This document shows, piece by piece, positions 29,701-41,500 of a stretch of 64,000 nucleotides of DNA; the first letter of the stretch is position 1, and each line of letters starts with the position of its first letter. Below the pieces are notes generated by a model. It was not told the DNA's origin. It was given only the letters and a program-made list of their open reading frames with translations, and did not search any database. Source of the DNA: Arcuatula senhousia (taxonomy: Eukaryota; Mollusca; Bivalvia; Mytilida; Mytilidae). The position numbers and the translations under genes are program-made. The stretch covers positions 16,525,092 to 16,589,091 of the forward strand of contig OZ020308.1 in the NCBI GenBank assembly GCA_963971305.1, written 5' to 3'.

Positions 29701-32700
29701 TCAAAATTCATAATTTTCTGTATGTCTCAAAATAAAAATTTTGGGTTTTAATTTCTATTCAGCGGAAAGTAAAATATATATTGATATTTTTACCGGGTAC
29801 GAAACTATATGGTCCCGTGGCTTTTACGGGACAAAAATTTATATTTTAGTATGTACCTGAAAATTCATGTTTTTTTCTTTAGAAATTGCGGAAAAATAAA
29901 ATGCGTTTTAACAATAATATTAACATGATTAAATCACGTTTCATATATGGAATAAAGACGTAACTCACTGTACAATATTTCTACCAAAAATCATTTTTCA
30001 TTTATAACCACACGTAAAAAGCCATGTATTTACTCCTGTATTGTATCTTCCCTTCACAGGCGATGACTTCACACACGTACCTATTTGGTACCTTGCTACC
30101 TATACTGTGCGCATGCGCAATCAGAATCCATCAACTCGTGGCCAAAAATTGCGCGGACATCTTTGGACCAGGAATAAGTAAACTCAATACCATTTCGATA
30201 TGAAATAAATTCTACAGAATTTTTTTCCAGAGGCCACCCCCACCCCAAAAAAGCGAACTTTTCGATAACAAAAAATCGCATTTTTCGGTCTTTTGTCTGA
30301 GAAGTTTTAGGCATATAATCCTACTTTTAGTTTTATTCAACAGTCCAAGATATTGATTTTACAAAAATAATCTCACATACGAAAATTTGTCATTCGAGTC
30401 CGAAAAATCTGGCCGAAAATACGGACAAATTTAATTGAATAAATACCAATATTTTTGAAACAGACTATAGGTACCGAAAAGTACAAATATGATAGACTGG
30501 TGTTGGTTTTCCTAAAGATCCGTCTATATATTCGTCATTTTAAGTGAAAAGGTCACATTATAATGGCTCATACTCGTTGAAGCAAACTGATTTTCAAGGG
30601 CGAATTTCGGCCGTTTATGTGAAAAAATGCTTTTTCTTTGAATTTAAATTTCCGAAAACTGGCTTTGAATAAAAAATCAAAATATTTTCAGTTGGAAACC
30701 CCATTAACCCCCCTAAAACCCTGACATGACTACAAATTTCTAAAAGTTAAAGATTTTTTATCAAAAAAATATAAGGCTGGGTACCCCCTAAAATCGGCCT
30801 TTTTACGTTTATTTTGAAAAAGACTATAGAAATTTGAAATATCAATATTCAGAATGATAAAAATGTGCTAGATGTATGTTTTTCCTCTCAAATTTGAGAA
30901 AAAACGCTGTTTAAATGGTACATTTAGTGATATTTTTACTTTTTCTATTTTCGATATAGAGTGCAAAGTACCAAAGATTTTCCCATTGAAAACAATGCTT
31001 TCCTGTCAAAATTCATAATTTTCTGTATGTCTCAAAATAAAAATTTTGGGTTTTAATTTCTATTCAGCGGAAAGTAAAATATATATTGATATTTTTACCG
31101 GGTACGAAACTATATGGTCCCGTGGCTTTTACGGGACAAAAATTTATATTTTAGTATGTACCTGAAAATTCATGTTTTTTTCTTTAGAAATTGCGGAAAA
31201 ATAAAATGCGTTTTAACAATAATATTAACATGATTAAATCACGTTTCATATATGGAATAAAGACGTAACTCACTGTACAATATTTCTACCAAAAATCATT
31301 TTTCATTTATAACCACACGTAAAAAGCCATGTATTTACTCCTGTATTGTATCTTCCCTTCACAGGCGATGACTTCACACACGTACCTATTTGGTACCTTG
31401 CTACCTATACTGTGCGCATGCGCAATCAGAATCCATCAACTCGTGGCCAAAAATTGCGCGGACATCTTTGGACCAGGAATAAGTAAACTCAATACCATTT
31501 CGATATGAAATAAATTCTACAGAATTTTTTTCCAGAGGCCACCCCCACCCCAAAAAAGCGAACTTTTCGATAACAAAAAATCGCATTTTTCGGTCTTTTG
31601 TCTGAGAAGTTTTAGGCATATAATCCTACTTTTAGTTTTATTCAACAGTCCAAGATATTGATTTTACAAAAATAATCTCACATACGAAAATTTGTCATTC
31701 GAGTCCGAAAAATCTGGCCGAAAATACGGACAAATTTAATTGAATAAATACCAATATTTTTGAAACAGACTATAGGTACCGAAAAGTACAAATATGATAG
31801 ACTGGTGTTGGTTTTCCTAAAGATCCGTCTATATATTCGTCATTTTAAGTGAAAAGGTCACATTATAATGGCTCATACTCGTTGAAGCAAACTGATTTTC
31901 AAGGGCGAATTTCGGCCGTTTATGTGAAAAAATGCTTTTTCTTTGAATTTAAATTTCCGAAAACTGGCTTTGAATAAAAAATCAAAATATTTTCAGTTGG
32001 AAACCCCATTAACCCCCCTAAAACCCTGACATGACTACAAATTTCTAAAAGTTAAAGATTTTTTATCAAAAAAATATAAGGCTGGGTACCCCCTAAAATC
32101 GGCCTTTTTACGTTTATTTTGAAAAAGACTATAGAAATTTGAAATATCAATATTCAGAATGATAAAAATGTGCTAGATGTATGTTTTTCCTCTCAAATTT
32201 GAGAAAAAACGCTGTTTAAATGGTACATTTAGTGATATTTTTACTTTTTCTATTTTCGATATAGAGTGCAAAGTACCAAAGATTTTCCCATTGAAAACAA
32301 TGCTTTCCTGTCAAAATTCATAATTTTCTGTATGTCTCAAAATAAAAATTTTGGGTTTTAATTTCTATTCAGCGGAAAGTAAAATATATATTGATATTTT
32401 TACCGGGTACGAAACTATATGGTCCCGTGGCTTTTACGGGACAAAAATTTATATTTTAGTATGTACCTGAAAATTCATGTTTTTTTCTTTAGAAATTGCG
32501 GAAAAATAAAATGCGTTTTAACAATAATATTAACATGATTAAATCACGTTTCATATATGGAATAAAGACGTAACTCACTGTACAATATTTCTACCAAAAA
32601 TCATTTTTCATTTATAACCACACGTAAAAAGCCATGTATTTACTCCTGTATTGTATCTTCCCTTCACAGGCGATGACTTCACACACGTACCTATTTGGTA

Positions 32701-32714
32701 CCTTGCTACCTATA

Positions 32715-33400
32715 ACGATCCATTTGAATTCAATGTGTAACTATGAAAAACTTTCAAGGGACACAACCAAGTTCTATCTTTAATAAATTATAAACATGAT
32801 AAATGGGAGGCATTCCTATTTTTAAAACGGATGACTGAATATTGAATTGGACATTTACTCCAATACAATGCAAATTCACATACTGTTGATCCCAATTTAC
32901 GGATACCGGTCAAAAAGGTAAACATGTTCTATGACATAATCGAATTCAACAGGTAAATCGTGTACTTTTAAAAAGAAGGTTGTCAAGACGGACTAGAAAA
33001 ATAGGTCTTTTTCTTAATTTTATTTTGGCTTTACCTCTTGCAGTACATGTCTGAAAATTTGCAGATGGGAAGATATACATTTAAACAAATAGTGTGATTT
33101 TTTTCAATTTTTTATATAAAAGTTAAAGTTGTGCGATCCATTTCAGTTTGCACCGTATGCATTTCATAAATATCCACATAATAACATGCATTAAAATGCA
33201 ATCTGTTACTTTTAAAAACTCTTTTTAATTCAAAAAAGTTTATTTTATCAGCATAACTTAAAATTGGAAGAAATTTTGTACTAAAAAGAACTTTTGATTC
33301 ACTTGACAACCAGGATAAACATTCGAATTGACTTTCCTATCTTTTCCGATGAAGAGCTCACATTCTATTGTTTAAATACCACCGGTTTACGGACTGCATA
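32715..33400. other. Right flank of the satellite, no gene seen
   Basis: AT-rich sequence with no relation to the satellite unit that I can see. A 65-codon minus-strand ORF at 33112-33309 has no recognisable domain and no splice context. Confidence 0.55.
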
Positions 33401-33404
33401 AAAA

Positions 33405-34760
33405 CAATATTTTTTGCCTTTAAAGGGCTGTAACTCCTATTACGGGTCATCTGACAACTTCGACCCTATGGAGTCTTTTGTAGAGCTAAATGAGCTGACC
33501 ATTTAAGCAAACAACAGGTTTTTCTCTATCTGCAATAGTTTTCATTCTATAGGCCAAAAACCCTATTTTTGCCTTTAAGGGGTTGTAACCCCTATTAGGG
33601 GTCCTCTAAAAACTTCAACCCAATGGAGACTTTTAAAGAGCTTAATAAGCTGGACATTTAAGCAAGCAACAGCTTTTCTCTATCTGCAATAATTTTCATT
33701 CTATTGGCCAAAAACACAATGTTTTGCCTTTAAGGGGCTGTAACCCCTATAAGGGGTCCTCTGACAACTTCGACCCTAAAGAAACTTTTGAAGAGCTTAA
33801 TGAGCTGAACATTTAAGCGAGCAACAGCTTTTCTCTTTCTGCAATAGTTTTCATTCTGTAGGCCAAAAACACTATTTTTTGCTTTTAAGGGGCTGTAACC
33901 CCTATAAGGGGTCCTCTGACAACTTTGCCCCTATGGAGACTTTTGTAGAGCTAAATGAGCTGAATATTTAAGCAAGCAACAGCTTTTCTCTATCTGCAAT
34001 AATTTTCATTCTATAGGCCAAAAACACAATGTTTTGCCTTTAAGGGGCTGTAACCCCTATAAGGGGTCCTCTGACAACTTCGACCCTAAAGAAACTTTTG
34101 AAGAGCTAAATGAGCTGAATATTTAAGCAAGCAACAGCTTTTCTCTATCTGCAATAGTTTTCATTCTATAGGCCAAAAACACTATTTTTTACCTTAAAGG
34201 GGCTGTAACCCCTATAAGGGGTCATCTGACAACTTCGACCCAATGGAGACTTTTGAAGAGCTTAATGAGCTGAACATTTAAGCAAGCAACAGCATTTCTC
34301 TATCTGCAATAATTTTCATTCTACAGGCCAAATACATGAAAAAATGCTATTTTTGACCTTAAAAGGGATGTAACCCCTATCAAAGTTCATCTGACAACTT
34401 CGACCCAATAGAGACTTTTGTAGAACTATTGATTCTGAAGAGTCTAAGAACCTTCGGATTTTTTCTATCTGTTATGGTTGCTGAGTTATAAGCCATTTTA
34501 AGTGATTTTACCCTGTGTTCTATTTTTAGTAACAGCAGTCATGTTTTCTATCGAATCATTTAAAAATGAGGATCGTTTGTTGCCATGCAACATATCAAAT
34601 ATCATTCCTGCAAAATTTCAATTAAATTGGTTTAGTGGTTTCAGAGGAGACGATTTTTGAAATTGTTAACGGACGACGACGGACGACAGACGACAGACGA
34701 TAGACGACGACGGACGCATAGTGATGGCATCAGCTCACATGGCCTTTGGCCAGGTGAGCT
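33405..34760 (+). mobile_element. Family B element: about seven 155-bp repeats, simple repeat and terminal hairpin
   Basis: Units with the landmark TTTTGCCTTTAAGGGG recur near 33413, 33569, 33721, 33878, 34032, 34187 and 34351, about 155 bp apart. The last unit runs into a degenerate (GGACGACAGAC)n tract at about 34668-34717. A terminal hairpin at 34732-34760 follows: AGCTCAC-TGGCC pairs with GGCCA-GTGAGCT around TTT. The AGGCTCC 5' terminus is missing, so the copy is 5' truncated. There is no coding capacity. Confidence 0.7.
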
Positions 34761-35436
34761 AAAAAAGCACAACTTTGACGACTAGCTTAAATGCGTCTTT
34801 CAAATGATATTTTATTCGAATTCAATTTCGAGAATTATGGATAGAAGTCATGTTGTTAATAACATAAAGAAGTTTTAATTATTAATAAAAACAGGATTCA
34901 TGTAACCATATTTCTAACAAAAAAATTAATTTAAAGATTTTACTATATTCCGAGACTCATAACCTTTAATGACTATTTCCTAGTTGCTCATTTTCAACCG
35001 ACTGTTTTCAAATTTGTGTGCTTTATAAATATCGTTGCTTTTGCTATTATAATTTTACACTTTTTAAAGACCAGCGTACGTGTCCAGTTATTTTCCACGT
35101 TAGTGGTTGTTAGTAAGATATATATACCCTTATTTATTCATTACAAATTCAACGAGCATACCATTTACTTTTGATTTATTATTTTTTTTTGGGGGGGGGG
35201 CTTGTCCTATATGATTGAGAATCAAATATTACATCAGAAAATCAAAATGATAAGTTATGCAAAATCATTATAAGATTCGAAAGACACCGCTAGGAACTCG
35301 AAAAATATCAGCCTATGTTTAAAAGTCACCCTTCCCCATTTTAATCAGTCCGTGTCCGTGCATATAAGTATAACATGCCCTTATAGTATGCGAGACAATC
35401 ATGATAATGTCATTTGTGTATTTGTAATATATCAGG
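34761..35436. other. Upstream region of the SLC13 gene
   Basis: AT-rich sequence with a poly-T/poly-G run near 35181-35200. A TATATATA stretch near 35120 could be a core promoter element, but nothing fixes a transcription start. The sequence just before the ATG (AATATATCAG) looks like a 3' splice site, so a non-coding 5' exon may lie here. Confidence 0.4.
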
Positions 35437-35535
35437 ATGTCTATCCGAGTTTTTCTGAAGGGAAACAAAAGAAAACTTATTATTTTAATAGCACCACTTT
35501 TATTGTTACCTTTACCTCTTGTCGGACAATCACAG
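35437..35535 (+). CDS. SLC13 coding exon 1
   Basis: Residues 1-33, ending phase 0 at CACAG|GTAAG. It encodes a basic N-terminus and TM1. A 154-codon ORF in another frame overlaps it but is a shadow. Confidence 0.88.
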
Positions 35536-38500
35536 GTAAGAAAGTCATACTCGCAAGACAAAAAAATCTCTCATTCCTTTCCTATCTCTGCATCCTTTTA
35601 TCCGCACCAAATATGATCATCTTCATCTTCATAAGTCAAGAATTCATCTTCATCTTTCCAGGTCAAGGTTTCATCTTCATCTTCCCAAGTCAAGGTTCCA
35701 TCTTCATCTTCCTAAATCAAGTCTTATCTATGCAGGGCTGTCAACCTTTCTTATTTTCAGTTCGCTACTTTATACATGTAAATGACAATAACATAAAACA
35801 TCCTAGAAATAATTAAAATCTCAGAAGTCTTCGTTTCTCGCGGTTTGTTTTACGGGAGCGAAGTGGATCAGAATACATTGACTATAATGCCGGTATATGA
35901 TTTACTGATCAATTTTTGGAACAAGCTTCGTATATATGTACATAAGTTCTGCAACAACAAAAACCCCGATAAACTTGACTTTGATATATGATAGACGTGT
36001 GAGATGCAACTTGTAACAAAGTAGAAAAAGACGAGATATTTGCCAACAAAATTTATCATTTCATCCTTTGGCCATTGTATTGGATTCCTTAGTTAATTAA
36101 AATCCATACAAAATCCAGTCTGTTACTCTAGAAATCATGGAAATGGTGTCAACAAAATGTGGATTCTCAAAAATTCAAAATAGAGCTGATGGTCAATTTC
36201 CACTCTAGATCAGTACCTTCTTCTGATAGCATCATAACTTTTTATTTCTCGAGATTACTAGTATACAAGTAGTTTCAATTCCACCTGCAACCAAATCTCT
36301 TTATTGTAATAGATAGATATGCCAAATTTCATTGAAATCCGTTGAAGTGTTTCAAAGCTATCGGGAAACCTTTCGAATAGAGATGGAATGTCGTTAACAC
36401 AGAAAAATGGTATCGCATATCGCCACCTTATATGGCGTTGTATCTATACTGAGCTTGACTCATTGTGACTTAATTTAAACTTTAAAAGCGCTTTATTCCT
36501 ATCCTATGCTCGGTGTTACAAATAGATTTGATGTAATTTTGTAGTGCATGTGACATATATAGACTTCATGTACCATTTTTTAACAGAAAAGTTAAATTTA
36601 GTAATGTACAACCATTGGTTCTGACTTTGAGCAGACATTTTGAAAACATCCAACTTAGATTATAACTTTTTTAGGAATCAAAATGTGGATACGGATTACT
36701 TGTAATGGCCGTTTACTGGGTGACAGAAGCGCTACCTATATCCGCCACGGCTCTCATGCCTATTGTTATTTTCCCGATGTTGGGAGTGGCGCCTGTTTCA
36801 GCATTAGTGACTAAATATGCATCGGTAGATACTCGTATATTCTTAGATATTTAATTATATCACCAAAACCCAAGTAAATAATTCGTCTGTAGAAAAGTCA
36901 GGCTGGAATAAGTAGAAAGCCAACCTGGCGTTTGAATATCTGCCTCTGAAAAAACAGCGACAATGTCACACGCATTCTCAGTATATGTATGGAAGTCTTA
37001 TAAAGGGCAATGGTACATGTAAAAAACAATTATAGGTTATAACTAGACACAACAAAAACATGGTATTCACATCTCTGTTTGGAGAAGACAATATACAAAC
37101 AATTTAAGGCAAATACTTTATACAAATATAATTACTCAAGCCAATCTTGAAAACGGGTTGTTCTGGGATTGTATTTAATTCTTGCAACATTGAAAAAAGG
37201 TAAAAATCTGCTTTGGTAATGATATTTGCTAAAACTAATCCTACATTTACTTACATGAAATATTATTTCATCATAGAGTGTGTTGATGGTGTTTATGGGC
37301 GGTATGGGGATGGCAATCAGTATACAGAAATGGAACCTTCATCGTCGGTTTGCCCTGAGGTTACTTCTCTTCTTTGGAACTACAACTAAATGGTAAGTTC
37401 ATTTAAAAGATGATTCTCGATTGGTATACTAGTAAACATTCATTTTCACGTGTATGCAAAGTGAAATACAAAAGAAAATATTAATGGGTTACTACTAGTT
37501 TTATAAGAGTAATAAAATCTCATTGTCAAAAAAAACCCCACTTTTTTCTTCCTTGAAAACACTCGGTCACAACAAAGACACAACCACACAAATAAAGCAG
37601 TAGCAAACAAGCAAAGTCGGTGTTTAAAAACTCAATTTGTTAATAAATAGTACTGCGGTGGAGTAGCGCCGTTCAAGACACATCTATTGGTGAAATGGTA
37701 TTGACCCCCAACATCCAGCTACCGAGTTATGGACCTTAACCAAGAACTAAACAAAATTTTATTGACCCCCAACATCTAGCAACCGAGTTTTGGACCTTAA
37801 CCAAGAATTAAACCAAAAGCAAAGGCGGATCTAGGACCGGAGTACCGCTACCCTCCATCACTGTTTGACCAAAAAAATGGTTAGGAACTGTATGACACAA
37901 GAGGTCACAGAAGGTTTTTAATAATTGCGCGCCTACTCGTTTGAAAATTTCTGGATCCGCCACAGAAAAGTACTACGGACGTACGGACGACGCATAGACG
38001 TACGGGCGTACAAGGGTAACACAATATGTTCGACACACATTCGTGGTCGGGCCATAAAATTCATGTTGGTTTTTTTCTTGTCTAGGTTGACATTTGGGTT
38101 TATGATAACTACCGCCTTTCTCTCGATGTGGGTCAGTAACACTGCAACGACATCTATGATGATTCCGATTGGTCAAGCAGTGTTGGTCGAACTTGTCAAA
38201 GTCAGGAAACGAGACTCAGGCACTGAAACAGAGAAAACTGAGAAAAGTATGTAAAATTAATAAAATATATTTGACTGTCACTAATAAATGTGTTTGTGCA
38301 CAATCCATTATTGTTTTTCATGGATTTGAATATTTTTCTATAAAATATATCAGTCATAAAATCAAAGCAAGATGGCACAAAAGGCAGTGGTTCTAGAGGG
38401 CTAATATTCATTTTCACACGCTTGATTTAGCGCAAATTTATTTATTGGAGTGAGTAATTGCTTCGTCATTTTTTATGATTTTAAAGATAATTTTGAAGAC

Positions 38501-41500
38501 TTATACCTATCTTTTATCTTATATATTTGTCCATTCATTACTCCAGGGTGGCGAAAAGACCAGAAACAGCACTGAGCTTGTCTGTAAAGTCAGGTAGTAG
38601 TTTCCCATCTTTTGACCCTTGACCTTGATTTTCCGGTTGAGTGATATTGACAATTTTCAATACATATTATAGCCATGTTCAAGTTATGCGAGCACCTCAA
38701 TATCTCAAGAACTATAAGACCTAGGTTAATGAAACTTGGTATGCATATGCCCCAGAAGTAGCTTAGCACAGCTGCATCCCCATCATTTGACTTTGATCTA
38801 TATTTCTGGTTGAGTGACTCTGACAATTTTCATAATAATCCATATCTCAAGAACTGTAAGTCCTTGATTGATGAAACTATGAATGGATATGCCAAATAGT
38901 AGCTTTGATTGTTCAAATGACAACAAAGTTCCAGACTATAATTTTTGCTACGCCTGACGCCCGTTTCGTTTATTCAAGACTCATCAGAGGCGCTCTACCA
39001 AAAAGATTGTAAAAGCCAAAAACATATGATTATGAAGAGCGTAGAACAATGAAACCAAAAATACCGAAATTGGGAACCAAATTGAAACTAAGATGGCCAA
39101 CCTATGTCTGGGGTAGGAAGTTTGTGAGGAATAAAAAGGTATTCCGATAGTGCCGGCAAGCGAGACATACATTTGTACTTAAGTGTTAACTCTTGTTTTT
39201 ATTATTGGTTTTAGATGATCACGTCGAAATACAAATCAACGGTGAAAAGCTAAAACTAGAGGAGGAGAGTTCTAAACGATTAATTGAGAAGCACCCCCAG
39301 GATGATGTCTTTGTTTTTGAAGATTTAGACAAAGAAACCCAGGACTTGTGTAAACTGATTTGTTTGTGTATATGTTATTCTGCCAACTGTGGAGGGATTG
39401 GCACAATGACGGGTACCGCTCCGAACCTAGTTCTCAAGGGGCAACTAGATTTGTAAGTTTTTAAGGAATTATTTTTTGATTAATTCATTTTCACTAACAG
39501 TAGTTTGGAAACATAATAAAAACTCAGTTTTGTTTTTACAATGAACAGTCAAGTCTTGAAGAGGATGACAACTTATAAAACTGACGCCGGGATAGATTAA
39601 TAGCAATCTGGCAGTTGTGTTGCAACAAGCAAGAACTGCTTACCCTTCCGGATAACATGACTCGAGCTCACAGTCATTGCGACTATAGAGTTCGCTTTCG
39701 ATTGCATTCAGTTATTTTGTGTGCTTTTATGCTGTCTGCTTTTGATTTTGTTTTTTCAACTTTGGACCTTTGAGATTCGAATGCCAAATTGTTATCTCTG
39801 CTTCTTCTAAACATAAAACTTATTTTCGACAAGGCTGAAATAATTCCAAACGTTAAGCTTAAAACCCGAAATAATTCTGTTCATTTAATAAAAGTATGCC
39901 TTATACAAAAGCAGGTTTATCTCGAAGATAACAGAATAATAAACACTAAATATTTGACAATAAATTGAATACTAGTACTCCGCAACGGACACGCAGATCA
40001 GATTAGCCCAACACTATATAAAGTTAGAAACACTGCCTTTTTTGCAAATTTGTAATAAAGTTTAATTCACTTAATCAAATGGTTTTGAAATTAGTGGAAT
40101 TTCTAGTCTTTAGCTAAAATAAAGAGCGAATACTGATTAAAACCGAATTATAATCTTTTGTCGTTTGACAGGCGGTATTTTTCGTTAGGGTACCTGGTTC
40201 AATATGAACTATTTTGTTTTATTTTCAAGCTGGCAGGGCGGTCTGGTACATCTTCGTCACCTGCTTTATTTTTGGTTTTATTTTCAGGCTGGCAAGAGGC
40301 CGGTCTGTTTTATCTTTTGCCTTATGGTCTATAGTTGTTCTTATTTTCAGAATGGCAGGAGGACGGTCTGGTATCTCATTTGCTTGTCTATAGTGGGGTA
40401 GTCGGTCTTGTATATTTTTTGCCTCATGTCTAATGTTGTTCTTATTTTCAGACTGGCAGGAAGACGGTCTGGTATATCTTTTGCTTGTTTATACTAGGGT
40501 AGTCGGTCTTGTATATTTTTTGCCTCATGGTCTATAGTTGTTCTTATTTTCAGGCTGACAGGGAGCGGTCTGGTATATCTTTTGCCACCTGGTTTACATA
40601 TTTGGTTATATTTTTAGACTGGCAGGGGGCGATCTGGTATATCTTTTGTCTCACGGTCTATAGTTGTTCTTATTTTCAGACTGGCAGGAGGACGGTCTGG
40701 TATATCATTTGCCACCTGGTTTATATTTGGTTTTCCTATAACAGTTGTCACAACCATTATGAACTGGGCTATACTAATGATCATCTTTTGTGGATGGAGG
40801 TAAATGCAACTAGCAGATCATGAATGTAAAATAATATGTTTCCATTCTTTTTTTTTCAATCTACTATGTCCCCTAGATTCTGCTAAGATATTACCATTAA
40901 TACTGTCTTTTTGTTATCTTTACAAAAAGGAAAATTGTGGAACGACGAAAAGGAATACAGGTAGAAGCTATTTTATTGTTTGTGTTTCTAGGGTTTTGTA
41001 TACAGTGTACTTGTTTCATGATTTTATATTCCAAATACTATGAAAACAATCAAGAGAGAGAGAGAGCCCCCGGGACGTTTCCAGTGGTTTAAGCTCGTTC
41101 TCTCCTTAGAGCATTTTGAAATTTTTCGTGCAGAATTTTTTTACAAACATCAAGCTGACACCCCCCCCCCCCTTAGTTGTCCTGGATTCTGAGAGAAATC
41201 CATCTTTTCTTACATTTCAATGTGATCTATCTATGATATGTTTCAGATCCCTGTTTTGTAAATCAAATGACACAGAAAATCCAGGAAAAATTAAAAGTAT
41301 CTTGAACCAGCAATACGAAAATTTAGGCCCGATGACGTAAGTACAACTAAGGATTTATACCTGATAAAAAAGTGTTTTTATTTTCAAATACGTATTTTTA
41401 AAAAGTCAACATCATTCACATTAAAATTGAAGTAATATGTTCAATTTCCAACATTCTATAAATTTTAATATGTTGACGGATGATAATACATATACCATTT

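Larger units (their letters stand above)
2244..32714 (+). repeat. 1305-bp satellite, 23.3 head-to-tail copies
   Basis: The period is exactly 1305 bp: the same landmark recurs at 2691, 3996, 5301 and so on to 31401. The array starts at 2244 (ATATAGAGTGCAAAG; base 2243 differs from 3548) and ends at 32714 (base 32715 differs from the unit), so it is 30,471 bp, or 23 units plus 456 bp. No difference was noticed between copies, and a 72-codon minus-strand ORF is identical in all 23. The unit is AT-rich with several intact CpGs. It contains a hairpin (2407-2427 in copy 1, GTCCCGT/ACGGGAC arms, 7-nt loop) and the palindrome TGCGCATGCGCA (2703-2714 in copy 1). No transposase, RT or structured RNA gene is recognisable. 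Copy number may be limited by assembly. Confidence 0.97.

Noticed and set aside
2691..31619. Twenty-three identical 72-codon minus-strand ORFs
   Set aside because: They are one chance ORF copied with the satellite unit. There is no domain, no splice or promoter context, and identity follows from repeat homogeneity.
2244..32714. CRISPR array, rDNA or tandem gene cluster as an explanation of the long array
   Set aside because: The unit is 1305 bp with no spacers, no rRNA or tRNA motifs and no gene.
35352..35816. 154-codon plus-strand ORF, the longest in the window
   Set aside because: It overlaps SLC13 exon 1 in another frame and is prolonged by a 27-bp minisatellite whose period is a multiple of three.
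40930..40960. A 31-nt candidate SLC13 exon (reading KIVERRKGIQ) between exons 6 and 7
   Set aside because: It has AG and GT borders but breaks the frame into exon 7, giving a stop after four codons. Joining exon 6 directly to 41247 keeps phase and family length. It could at most be a frame-breaking alternative exon.
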